A stretch of 64,000 nucleotides of DNA, taken from assembly GCA_963798795.1 (NCBI GenBank), contig CAWCUZ010000007.1:124001-188000 (forward strand). The letters run 5' to 3'. The DNA comes from CAWCUZ01 sp963798795 (lineage in GTDB: Bacteria; Acidobacteriota; Vicinamibacteria; Vicinamibacterales; SCN-69-37). Position numbers and translations under genes: made by a program. Below are positions 17,002 through 25,573 of this stretch, one piece after another; position 1 is the first letter of the stretch, and every line of letters begins with the position of its first letter. Below the pieces are notes generated by a model, which made no database searches, was not told where the DNA came from, and worked only from the letters and a program-made list of their open reading frames with translations.

Positions 17002-18261
17002 GTTCGATACTCCGCGTTGATGCGCACGTATTCGGCGCTGAAATCGCAGGTCCACATCGTCGCCTCGTGCGCGCCGCCGGCGCCGAGGTTCACGCTCACG
17101 ACGACCTCGCGGCCCGCCAGCGCCGCCGCGGCGTCGGCCGACCGCTCGTCGTGCGGCACGCCCCGGACGAACAGGGGCACCGGGCCGATCGAGACCGACG
17201 CGCGGTCGAGCTCGAAGGCGGCGCCCGACCGGCCAGCGGCGGCGACCAGGCGGCCCCAGTTGGGATCGCCGCCGTGGATCGCGGTCTTGACCAGCGGCGA
17301 GTTGGCAATCGTCCGCGCCGCCCGCCACGCGTCATCCAGCGACGCGGCCCCGATCACGTGAACCGTCACGAGCTTGGTCGCGCCCTCGCCGCCGCGCACG
17401 ACGTCGATCGCGAGGCCCGTCGCCACGGCGTGCAGCCCCTCGAGCAGCGCCGGGTCGTCGTCGCGATCGATGACGACATCGGAGGCGCCCGAGGCGAGCA
17501 GGAAGACGAGTCGTTGGTCGAGCACTCACCGTCGACCGTGATCGCGTTGAACGATTCGTCCACGACGCGCGCCAGCGCGCGCTGCAGCACGGGCGGCGCG
17601 ACGCGCGCGTCCGTCGTCAGGTACGCCAGCATCGTGGCCATGCGCGGTTCGATCATGCCGGAGCCCTTCGCCATGCCGCCGACCGTCACGATGCCGCGGT
17701 CGGTCTCGACCATCACCGCCCTCGCTTTGGGAAAGGGATCGGTCGTCATGATCGCGCGCGCCGCGTCTGCTCCGCCGGTTGCTGAAAGCGTTCGGGCCGC
17801 CGCATCGATCCCCGCGCCGACGCGACCTCGCGATGTCGAGCGGCACGCCGATGACACCGGTCGATGCGACGAGCACCTCGCGCACGTCACAGCCGACGCG
17901 CCGCCGCCGCGTGCGCCGCCATGCCGCGCGCCACGGCAAGGCCCGATTCGCCCGTGCACGCGTTGGCGCACCCGCTGTTGGTCACCACGCCGCGAATGCG
18001 GCCGCCGGACGCGGCCAGGTGTTCGCGTGAGACGACGACCGGCGCGGCCACGGCGCGGTTGGTCGTGAACACGGCCGCGGCGGAGACGACGCGGTCGGCG
18101 ACGAGCAGCGCCAGGTCGAGCGGCGCCGTCGCGGCGGGCGCGGCCTTCTTGATGCCGCAGGCGACGCCGGCCGCCCGGAATCCGCGCGGCGCCGTGACGC
18201 CGCCCTCGATCGGCCCCACGGTCCGTACGGCGGTCGCGCCGCCGTTCGCGGTGGCGGTCAT
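16998..18261 (-). CDS. argJ: Bifunctional glutamate N-acetyltransferase / ornithine acetyltransferase ArgJ (frameshifted)
   Basis: Recycles the acetyl group from N-acetylornithine to glutamate. The start is the ATG at 18261, overlapping the GNAT stop. Frame pieces carry, in order: GGVTAPRGFRAAGVACGIK and FTTNRAVAAPV; VLVASTGVIGVPLD with the autocleavage Thr in STGVIG; GGMAKGSGMIEPRMATMLAY and FNAITVDGECSTND; FLLASGASD, GGDPNWGRL and the C-terminal VRINAEYRT. Apparent indels lie near 17890, 17825 and 17515. All processing and substrate motifs are intact, so this is probably a functional gene with sequence errors. Confidence 0.87.
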
Positions 18262-18782
18262 CAGGCGACCCGCCGGCGCGCGGGCTGCGGGCTCGACGCA
18301 TACCGCGCGACGTCGCGCAGCGGCAGGAGCATCGCGCGCTGGCGGCATCGCCGGAAGAGCGGACAGTCGACGCAATCGACCGCGATCTTCTCGGGCAGCC
18401 ACACGTGCGGCACGATCGAAAACCCCTGCCGCACGAAGAACCGCGCGTCGTGCGTGAACGCGCAGAGCGACTCGAATCCGCCCGCGGCGGCCTGCGCGCG
18501 CAGCGCGTCCACCAGCCGCGCCGCCAGTCCCACGCGGCGGAACCGGCTGGCGACGACGAGCGAACGGACTTCGGCGACGCCGGCCGACAGGGGGGCGAGT
18601 TCGGCGCACGCTTCAACCTCGCCGGCATGCACGCAGACGACGAACCGGCGCGACATGACGGCGCAGTTCGTCGAGCGTGCGCGGCAGCAGGTGCCCGTCC
18701 GTGCTGCGTGCGCCGCGACGAGCGCGTGAATGCGCGGCCACATCGGCCGGACCGGCCGTGCCGAATCTGCCACGTCCGTCAC
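18261..18782 (-). CDS. GNAT acetyltransferase, ArgA-like (N-acetylglutamate synthase candidate)
   Basis: About 173 residues from the GTG at 18782, which overlaps the argD stop (GTGA). The acetyl-CoA-binding core is VRSLVVASRFRRVGLAARLVDAL, followed by FESLCAFTHDARFFVRQGF and a Cys-rich segment (CVDCPLFRRCRQ). In an arginine operon a stand-alone GNAT of this type usually supplies N-acetylglutamate to prime the cycle. The segment before VVCVHAGEVEACAEL is distorted by two apparently compensating indels between about 18655 and 18745 (LLPRTLDELRRHV appears in the neighbouring frame). The Cys cluster might bind zinc or an Fe-S centre; that is inference. Confidence 0.75.
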   Translation of the reverse strand: MTDVADSARPVRPMWPRIHALVAAHAARTGTCCRARSTNCAVMSRRFVVCVHAGEVEACAELAPLSAGVAEVRSLVVASRFRRVGLAARLVDALRAQAAAGGFESLCAFTHDARFFVRQGFSIVPHVWLPEKIAVDCVDCPLFRRCRQRAMLLPLRDVARYASSPQPARRRVA

Positions 18783-20006
18783 GCCGCCCCGCCCTTCCAC
18801 GTCGTCAAGACAGCGTCCAGCACGTCCACGCCGCGTATCCACGTCGCGCTCGCGTCACCACGTACGGCGGCAGGAGCCGGACGACGGTCGTCGACGTCCG
18901 ATTGACGAGCAGCCCGCGTTCGAGCGCGGCGTTCGACCACCGGCGTCGCGTCGCCGGTCAGCTCGAGCCCGGCGAACAGCCCCCCGCCGCTGACGTCGCG
19001 GACCTTGTCCGGATGCGCGGAGGCCAGCGTGCGAAGCTGCCGGAACAGATGGCCGCCGACTTCGCGCATCGAAGCCTGGAGCCCGCCGCCTCGAGCGCGT
19101 CCAGGAAGAACGAGCGCCGCCCGGCACGCGAGCAGATTGCCGCCGTACGTCGTGCCGTGATCGCCGGGCGACAGCGTCTGCGCAACCTGGTTGCTGAGCA
19201 TGCGCGGCGCCAATCGGCACGCCCGCGCCGAGCGCCTTGCCGAGCGCGACGAGGTCCGGCGTGAGGCCCGCCGTCCGGCTGTAGAGGAACTGCGCCCGTG
19301 CGGCCCGACCCGCTCTGCACTTCGTCCGCGATCAGCAGCGCGCCCGTCCGGCGGCAGGCGGCGGCAATCGCCTCGACGACCGCCGCAGGAAGGGGCCGCA
19401 CGCCGCCTTCGCCCTGGATCGGCTCGACGATGACGGCCGCTGTGCGATCGGACACCAGCCTGACCACGGACGCCGGATCCGCCGGATCGGCAAACGCCAC
19501 CCCCGGCACGAGCGGCTCGAACGGCGCGCGGTAGTGGTCGTCCCACGTGACCGACAGCGACCCCATCGTCCGGCCGTGGAACGAGTGCGTGAACGCGACG
19601 AACTCGGTGCGATCGGCCACGCCCTGGGTGTGCCAGTACCGGCGCGCGAACTTCAGACAGGCTTCGACCGCCTCGGTGCCGCTGTTGCAGAAGAACGCAC
19701 GGTCGAGCCCGGTCAGGTCGGCCAGCCGTTCCGCCAGCTCGCCCTGCAGCGGATGGAAATACAGGTTCGACGTGTGCAGCAGCGACGTCGCCTGATCGGC
19801 GAGCGCGCGCGCCAGTCCAGGGTGCGCGTGGCCGAGCGCCGCCACGCCGATCCCGGAGATGAAGTCGAGATACGAACGGCCGTTCTCGTCGAACAGGCGC
19901 ACGCCCTCGCCGCGCGTCGAAGACCACCGGCAGCCGCCGGTAGATCTGCAGCACGTGTTCCGATTCGAGCGCCTTAACGTCGGTGAGCGGTCGGGTCGGT
20001 GGTCAT
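18779..20006 (-). CDS. argD: Acetylornithine aminotransferase (frameshifted)
   Basis: PLP class-III aminotransferase converting N-acetylglutamate semialdehyde to N-acetylornithine. The start ATG at 20006 gives MTTDPT, then (next frame) LTDVKALESEHVLQIYRRLPVVF. The long central frame has GEGVRLFDENGRSYLDF, FCNSGTEAVEACLK, FHGRTMGSLSVTW, EPIQGEGGV and LIADEVQSGSGRTG. The PLP-lysine segment (VALGKALGAGVPIGA) and C-terminus (GTTYGGNLLACRAAL, VSGGGLFAGLEL) fall in other frames. Apparent indels lie near 19985, 19920, 19290, 19200, 19090 and 18920. Family motifs are complete, so errors are more likely than decay. Confidence 0.85.
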
Positions 20007-20030
20007 CGTCCTCTTGACCAGCCTGTCGAG

Positions 20031-20880
20031 CTACGACTTGATTGCGGCGTGCCGGTGCAGAGCCGCCACGATGGTCGTGCCGGGCGCGTCGTCGAGACCG
20101 TGCTGCGCGCCGAGCGTGCGTCCGTCGATCGACGCGCACGCCGGCCGACGCCCGCGTCGAGCGCCGCGCGGCACGCGTCGAGCTTGGCAATCATGCCCGC
20201 CGTGGCGGTGCCGCTCGCGAACAGCAGGTCCGATGCCGGCGACGTCGAGCGTCGCGATCGGCTGGCCGTCCGCGTCGAGCACGCCGGGCGTGGCGCCCGC
20301 GATGACCAGGTCCACCGATCCGCCCAGCGCGGCGGCGAGCCGGCACGGCCATCACGTCGGCGTTGACGTTCAAGATGCCGTTCCCGTCGCTGGCGGACTC
20401 CTCGTACCCGAGGCTCGCGATGACGGGCACGTAGCCGTGCACGAGGAGCAGCTCGAGGAGCGCCGGGTCGGCGTCGTTCGGGATCGCCGACGAGGCCCAA
20501 ATCGATCGTGGCGCCCGAGACGGTCCGATGCACAGCGGCGCGCGCGGCGCGCGGCCGAACCCGGCGTCCACGCCCGTCAAGCCGACAGCCCGCACGCCGG
20601 CTGCGACGAGCGCCGCCACGAGGTCCGTGTTGCACGTCGCCCGCGAGGACCGCCACCACGGCGTCGAGCGTGTCGGCGTCGGTGATCCGCAGGCCATCGA
20701 CCTTGACGCGGCGCGATGCCGCGGCGGGCCAGGTCCGCGTCAATCGCCCGGCCGCCGCCGTGCACGATCGCGAGCGGCCGATCGGCCGAGATGGCGGCGG
20801 CGAACGCAGCGAGCCGCGGCACGCGCTTCGGCAGACTCGAGCAGCTCGCCGCCGAGCTTGAGGACGAGCGGTCCGGTCAC
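20031..20880 (-). CDS. argB: Acetylglutamate kinase (frameshifted)
   Basis: Phosphorylates N-acetylglutamate. The GTG start at 20880 overlaps the argC stop (GTGA) and gives TGPLVLKLGGELLES. Later pieces contain LAIVHGGGRAIDADL, VDGLRITDADTLDAVVAVLAG, VGLTGVDAGF, GYVPVIASLGY and GILNVNADVMA. The end is the family-typical GTTIVAAL. These lie in alternating frames, with apparent indels near 20840, 20705, 20630, 20490, 20340 and 20230. It is separated from argD by 24 bases. Confidence 0.85.
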
Positions 20881-21866
20881 AGCAGGGCCGTCCGTTCGTC
20901 GAAGCCGCAGGCCACGTTGAAGTTCTGCAGCGCCTGGCCGGCGGCGCCCTTCACGAGGTTGTCGAGGCACGCGACGATCACCAGCCGCCGCGATCCCGGG
21001 TCCAGCCGCCAGCCGATGTCGCAGAAGTTCGTCCACGCCACGTGCTTGATCTCGGGCAGCGCGTCGCCGGTCAGCCGCACGAACGGCTCGTCGCCGTACG
21101 CGCCGCGTTGAACGCGTCCGCGATCTGCGTCTGCGGTCGTGCCCGGCGACCTGGACGTAGATCGTTTCGAGGATGCCGCGGTCGAGCGGCACCAGGTGCG
21201 GAACGAACGTGACCTCGGCGCCCAGCTCCTGCTCCATCTCGGCGACGTGCCGGTGGCCGAACATGCCGTACGCGGAGACGGAGCCGTGGTTCTCCGAGAA
21301 GTGCGTTCGATCGCTGGGCGTGCGGCCGGCGCCGGAGATGCCCGACTTGGCATCGACCACCACGCCCGCGGCCGCGTCGAGCAGCCCGACTTGCGCGAGC
21401 GGCAGCAGCGCCAGGAGCGCCGCGGTCGGATAGCAGCCCGGGCAGGCGACGAGCGGCGCGCGCTTCACGCCGTCCCGGTAGTGCTCGACCAGCCCGTACG
21501 CCACGCCGTCGGCAGCGACGTCGGTCGCCGGGATACCAGCGGAGCCGCTCGCCGGCATCGCGCAGGCGGAACGCGCCGGACAGATCGATGACCCGCACGC
21601 CGGCATCGACCAGCGACGCGCCGAGATCCGCGGCGGCCTGTTCGGGCACCGCCAGAAAAGCCACATCCACCTGCTGCGCCAGTCGACCCGCGTCGAGCGG
21701 TTCGATCCGGCCCTCGAACACGCGCGCCAGCCGCGGCATCGGCCGCGCGGCCGAATCGCCGCCCGAGGACATGGCTGCCTCCAAGCCGAACCTGCGGATG
21801 CCGGGCGAGCAGGGCCACCAGCTCCTGACCCGCGTAGCCGGTGGCTCCGGCGACGCCAACCCGCAC
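20877..21866 (-). CDS. argC: N-acetyl-gamma-glutamyl-phosphate reductase (frameshifted, length preserved)
   Basis: NADPH-dependent reduction of N-acetylglutamyl phosphate. The GTG start at 21866 gives MRVGVAGATGYAGQELVALL with the Rossmann GATGYAG. The catalytic cysteine sits in VACPGCYPTAALLAL; the C-terminus has KHVAWTNFCDIGW and VACLDNLVKGAAGQALQNFN. The span is exactly divisible by three although three frames are used, so the indels (about 21720, 21550 and 21110) compensate. First gene of the leftward operon, with a promoter and ARG-box-like palindrome just upstream. Confidence 0.88.
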
Positions 21867-21870
21867 GGCG

Positions 21871-21888
21871 GTGAATAGCTATGCATCA
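21871..21888. promoter_or_regulatory. ARG-box-like palindrome upstream of argC
   Basis: GTGAATAGCTATGCATCA has the half-sites T-GAAT and AT(G)CA spaced like the ArgR operator of other bacteria. It lies between the -10 element and the argC start, where ArgR-arginine binding would block the operon. Assignment is by pattern and by the argR gene next door. Confidence 0.6.
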
Positions 21889-21896
21889 GAAGACTA

Positions 21897-21925
21897 GATA
21901 TACATCCTGCGTCATCCATCGTCAA
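21897..21925 (-). promoter_or_regulatory. Sigma-70-type promoter of the argCBD-GNAT-argJF operon
   Basis: On the minus strand TTGACG (plus 21920-21925) is followed by exactly 17 bases and TATATC (plus 21897-21902). This AT-rich patch stands out in a very G+C-rich window and precedes argC by about 30 bases. Confidence 0.65.
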
Positions 21926-21970
21926 GTCCCGAAATGGCGGATTGCGATAGGCTCGCCCTATGCAGTCGTG

Positions 21971-21976
21971 TATAAT
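21971..21976 (+). promoter_or_regulatory. -10 element TATAAT upstream of argR-argG-argH
   Basis: A perfect TATAAT lies 12 bases before the GTG start of argR. No convincing -35 is seen: the nearest candidate, TTGCGA at 21942, is 23 bases away, too far. A transcript from here would have almost no leader. Confidence 0.5.
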
Positions 21977-21986
21977 GGTGCGCTGC

Positions 21987-22004
21987 GGTGAATACTTATG
22001 AAGC
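21987..22004. promoter_or_regulatory. Second ARG-box-like palindrome, over the argR start
   Basis: GGTGAATACTTATGAAGC contains GAAT and a loosely symmetrical ATGAA half-site, resembling the box upstream of argC. It overlaps the argR start codon, suggesting autoregulation and control of the rightward argG-argH genes. Pattern-based. Confidence 0.5.
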
Positions 22005-22450
22005 CTGGCGCCAGTCCCAGATTCTGGACCTCGATTGACCGGGAGCCGGTTGCCTCGCAGGAGGAGCTGCGGCTCAAGCTGGGGGAGCGCGGCATCACGC
22101 CACCCAGGCCACGATGTCGAGGGACTCAGGAGCTAGGGCTGGTCAAGCGCGCCGGCGACGGCGCCTACGCGCGGCCGGGCAGCGAACGGGGCAGCACGGC
22201 CGCTGGCCGAGCAGTTGCGGCGCGGCTGTCGTCGCGCTCGTCCGCGGCCTCGAGCGGGTGGATCCGTTGCTGGTCGTCCGGACCGACCCCGGGCAGGCGC
22301 AGGGACTGGCTGTGCTGATGGATCGGTCGCAGTGGCCCGAAGTGGCCGGGACGGTGGCCGGCGACGACACGATTCTGATCGTCTGCCGCGGGCACGGCAG
22401 GCGGCCGCGGCCGTCGAAGCGAAGTTGACCGCGAGATGGTCAAGGGGTAG
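21988..22450 (+). CDS. argR: Arginine repressor ArgR (frameshifted)
   Basis: The probable start is GTG at 21988 (N-T-Y-E-A-W-R-Q-S-Q-I-L-D-L), with an indel near 22034 joining it to IDREPVASQEELRLKLGERGIT. The winged-helix region continues in pieces as Q-E-L-G-L-V-K-R (the expected S-R-D-I is displaced by indels near 22095-22120). The C-terminal domain has RVDPLLVVRTDPGQAQGLAVLMD and GTVAGDDTILIVCR, the arginine-binding/hexamerisation motif. The end is uncertain: frames close at 22428 or 22450. An ATG at 21998 opens a different frame and lacks the family N-terminus. It is divergent from argC and followed by argG. Confidence 0.78.
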
Positions 22451-22463
22451 CGCAGCACTCACG

Positions 22464-23690
22464 ATGGACAGCATCGTCCTCGCGTACTCGGGCGGCCTGG
22501 ACACCTCGGTGGCGATTCCGTGGCTGGCCGAGCAGTACCGCGCCGAGGTCGTGACGGTCACGATGGACCTCGGTCAGGGCAAGGAACTGGACGATGTGCG
22601 CGAGCGCGCGCTGGCGATTGGCGCGGTCCGCGCGCACGTCATCGACCTGCGCGAGGAGTTCGCGCGCGACTTCATCCTGCCCGCGCTCCAGGCCGGCGCC
22701 ATCTACGAAGGGCGCTATCCGCTGGCGACCGCGCTCGGCCGGCCGCTGATCGCGAAGCACCTCGTGGACATCGCCCGCATCGAGGGCGCCACCGCCATTG
22801 CGCACGGCTGCACGGGCAAGGGCAATGACCAGGTCCGCATGGACGTGTCGGCCCGCGCGCTCGAGCCGGGCATCCGAGGTGATCGCGCCGGCGCGCGTGT
22901 GGGGCCTGACGCGGCCGGAGGAGATCGCCTACGCGCAGGAGCGCGGGCATTCCCGTGCCGCGCGACCGTTGACAGTCCCTATAGCACCGACGCCAATCTG
23001 TGGGGCCGATCGATCGAGTGCGGCGTGCTCGACGACCCGTGGCAGGAACCGCCCGACGACGATCTACACGCTGACCCAATCGCCCGCGGAGGCGCCCGAT
23101 CGACGCCGGCGTACGTCGAAATCGAGTTCGAACGCGGCGTGCCGGTGGCCATCAACGGCGTGACGATGTCGCTCGTCGAGCTGATCTCGAGCCTCGAGAC
23201 GATCGCGGGCGCGCACGGCGTCGGCCGCATCGACATGGTGGAGAACCGGCTGGTCGGCATCAAGTCGCGCGAGATCTACGAGGCACCGGCCGCCACGGTG
23301 CTGCACGCCGCGCACAAGGAGCTTCAGAAGTTCGTCACGCCGCGCGACCTCGAGCGGCTCGCGTCGGAACTGGGCGTCACGTACGCGGACCTCGTCTACA
23401 ACGGCCTGTGGTTCACGCCGACCCGCGAGGCCATCGACGCGCTCGTCGCGAAGGTTCAGGAACAGGTCACCGGCACCATCCGCCTCAAGTTGTTCAAGGG
23501 CGACTGCCGCGTCGTCGGCCGCCGCTCGCCGAATGCGCTGTACGACCACGCGATGGCGACCTACGACCAGGGTGACGCGTTCGACCACACGGCAGGCGAG
23601 GGCTTCGTGAAGATCTGGGGGCTGCCGCTCGAGATCGCCGCGCGCAAGGCCAGGCGTCAGCGGGAGCCGGCGGGCGCGGGAAAGAAGTAG
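22464..23690 (+). CDS. argG: Argininosuccinate synthase (two internally shifted segments)
   Basis: Condenses citrulline and aspartate with ATP. The protein has 408 residues. The PP-loop is AYSGGLDTS at residues 7-15, and HGCTGKGNDQVR is intact. Residues from about 137 to 170 are out of frame but recover: single extra bases at about 22875, 22947 and 22970 add up to three. Correcting them gives the expected E-V-I-A-P-A-R-V-W and E-R-G-I-P-V-P. A second patch near 23065-23100 behaves the same way. The C-terminal half (IDMVENRLVGIKSREIYEAPAA) is normal. Starts 13 bases after argR. Confidence 0.92.
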   Translation: MDSIVLAYSGGLDTSVAIPWLAEQYRAEVVTVTMDLGQGKELDDVRERALAIGAVRAHVIDLREEFARDFILPALQAGAIYEGRYPLATALGRPLIAKHLVDIARIEGATAIAHGCTGKGNDQVRMDVSARALEPGIRGDRAGARVGPDAAGGDRLRAGARAFPCRATVDSPYSTDANLWGRSIECGVLDDPWQEPPDDDLHADPIARGGARSTPAYVEIEFERGVPVAINGVTMSLVELISSLETIAGAHGVGRIDMVENRLVGIKSREIYEAPAATVLHAAHKELQKFVTPRDLERLASELGVTYADLVYNGLWFTPTREAIDALVAKVQEQVTGTIRLKLFKGDCRVVGRRSPNALYDHAMATYDQGDAFDHTAGEGFVKIWGLPLEIAARKARRQREPAGAGKK

Positions 23691-23693
23691 CGC

Positions 23694-25122
23694 GTGCCCG
23701 CGCTCTGGTCGGGCCGGTTCGACCGTGAGCCGGACGAGGCCGTCTTCGAGCTCGGCAAGTCGCTGGCTGTCGATCGACGGCTCATCGAGGACGATCTCGA
23801 CCGGCAGCGAGGCATGGGCCGAAGCGCTCGGGCGCGCCGGCGTCCTGACCGCCGCCGACCTCGAGGCCATCCTCGGTGGCCTCGACGTCGATTCGAGTCC
23901 GCCGTGGCCGGCAATCCCTCGCTGGTGGCCTCGGCGGATGACGAAGACGTGCACTCGTTCGTCGAGCGCGAGCTCGTCGCGCGCATCGGCGATGCCGGAC
24001 GCCGCCTGCACACGGGCCGATCGCGCAACGAGCAGGTGTCCGTCGACCTCCGGCTGTACCTGCGGCGCCGCATTCCCGTTCTCCGGCAGGCGCTGGTGGC
24101 GCTCGTTGCCGCGTTCGTCCACCAGGCCGAGCGCGCCGGTGACGCCGTCATGCCGTCGTACACCCACCTGCGCCGCGCCCAGCCCGTGCTCGTCGGGCAC
24201 ATGTGGCTGTCGCACGCCGCCGCGATTCGGCGTGACGTCGACCGGCTGGACGCCGCGCGCGCCGAGGCCGACTGGATGCCGCTCGGCTCCGGCGCGATTG
24301 CCGGGACGAACTACGACGTCGACGTCGCCCGGCTCGCCGACCGGCTCGGCTTCTCGCGCGTCGTGCCCAACAGCATCGACGCGTCGGGCGACCGCGATTT
24401 CGTCGCCGCGTTTCTCTACGCGTGCGCGATGGCGATGGTGCACCTCAGCCGCCTCGCCGAGGACGTCGTGCTCTTCACGTCCGAGGAATTCGGGTTCTTC
24501 GAGCTGGACGACTGCGGTGGCGACCGGGTCGAGCCTGATGCCGCAGAAGAAGAACCCGGATCCGATGGAGCTGGTGCGCGGCCAGGCCGGCGCCGCCATC
24601 GGCCGGCTCACGGGCTGGCTCGCCACGGTGAAGGGCGCGCCGCTCGGCTACAACAAGGATTTTCAGGAGGACAAGGCGCCGGTCTTTGCCGCCGAGGACG
24701 CGCTGGCCGGCGCCGCAGTGAGCACGGAGGCTGTCGTGCGCACGCTCGCGCCGCGCATCGACCGGATGCGCACGGCCGCGTCGGGCCTCCTGCTGGCGAC
24801 CGAGGTCGCCGACTACCTCGTCGGCCGAGGCGTGCCGTTCCGCACCGCGCACGAGATCACCGGCCGCATCGCGCGCGACCTCGCCGCCGCCGGCCGCGAT
24901 TTCTCGTCCCTCTCGCTCGACGACTGGCGCCGGTACGACCCGGTCTTCGAGGCCGGCGTCCTCGACGCCATCACGCCCGAGGCGGCCGTGCGCGCGAAGC
25001 GGACGCCGCAATCCACGAATCCCCAGGCCGTCGCGCGAGCGCTGTCGGAAACGCGCGACTGGGTTCGCCAGGGATTGCAAGGTCCCAAGGTCCCAGGGTC
25101 CCAGGGTCCCAGGGTTCGTTGA
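23694..25122 (+). CDS. argH: Argininosuccinate lyase (frameshifted)
   Basis: Cleaves argininosuccinate to arginine and fumarate. GTG start 3 bases after the argG stop. Pieces in two frames give ALWSGRFDREPDEAVFELGKSLAVDRRLIEDD, AGVLTAADLEAILGGL, HTGRSRNEQVSVDLRLYLR, SYTHLRRAQPVLVGHMW, and the signature SSLMPQKKNPDPMEL with the catalytic-loop serines. Indels lie near 23808, 23895 and 24520. The last ~14 residues (Q-G-P-K-V-P-G-S-Q-G-P-R-V-R) are encoded by a GGTCCCAG tandem repeat that has run into the coding end. Confidence 0.88.
25081..25118. repeat. GGTCCCAG tandem repeat at the argH 3' end
   Basis: Four 8-base units (GGTCCCAA, then GGTCCCAG three times) and GGTTCG. The last 14 bases, GGTCCCAGGGTTCG (25105-25118), are repeated in perfect inverted form at 25558-25571, bracketing the next small gene. 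Confidence 0.85.
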
Positions 25123-25188
25123 ACGCGCTGACGCGTGTCAGCTTCTCTTCACTGGACAACTCGCCGCATTGTGAGATCGTTGGCGCGT

Positions 25189-25548
25189 ATGACCTGGCAT
25201 TGGCTCCGGATGTCGGAAGCCGTGCTCCTGCCACTTCCGCTTGCGGGCATCGCCGCGTGGCTCTGCTGGCGCAGGCGCTATCTGCTCGCCGGAATCATCT
25301 CGGCTGCGTTCATCTTCTTCGCAGGCTTCATCGTCTTTGCCGGCCTCGAGTTCCTGGAAGCGTTCCGCTACCGGCTCGATTGCGAGGCGGGCAACCTGCC
25401 CTGCCCGCCCAGCGAGCCCAGCGACTTCATCAGGATCGCCGCCTACGGCATGATCGCGATGGCGCAGGTCATGTGCCTGTTCCTCGCGTCGGGTTCAATG
25501 GAGAGAAGAATCCGGGACCGCGAACTCGACCCGGCGTGGAGACGCTAG
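25189..25548 (+). CDS. Small membrane protein, three predicted helices, function unknown
   Basis: The protein has 119 residues from the ATG at 25189. Hydrophobic segments: about 9-26, 30-55 and 82-106, separated by a polar loop with two cysteines (LDCEAGNLPCPP). No domain is recognised. It sits between 14-base inverted repeats (25105-25118 and 25558-25571), which is unusual and could mean a small mobile cassette or a coincidence of the repeat class. An in-frame upstream start at 25135 is possible but less likely. Confidence 0.6.
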   Translation: MTWHWLRMSEAVLLPLPLAGIAAWLCWRRRYLLAGIISAAFIFFAGFIVFAGLEFLEAFRYRLDCEAGNLPCPPSEPSDFIRIAAYGMIAMAQVMCLFLASGSMERRIRDRELDPAWRR

Positions 25549-25573
25549 CGCGTTCCCCGAACCCTGGGACCCG

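Noticed and set aside
21942..21976. TTGCGA…TATAAT promoter for argR
   Set aside because: The spacing is 23 bases, outside the usual range, so only the TATAAT was kept as a feature.
16005..25122. Arginine genes as pseudogenes
   Set aside because: Every catalytic motif is retained and the indels compensate locally, so sequence error explains them better than decay.
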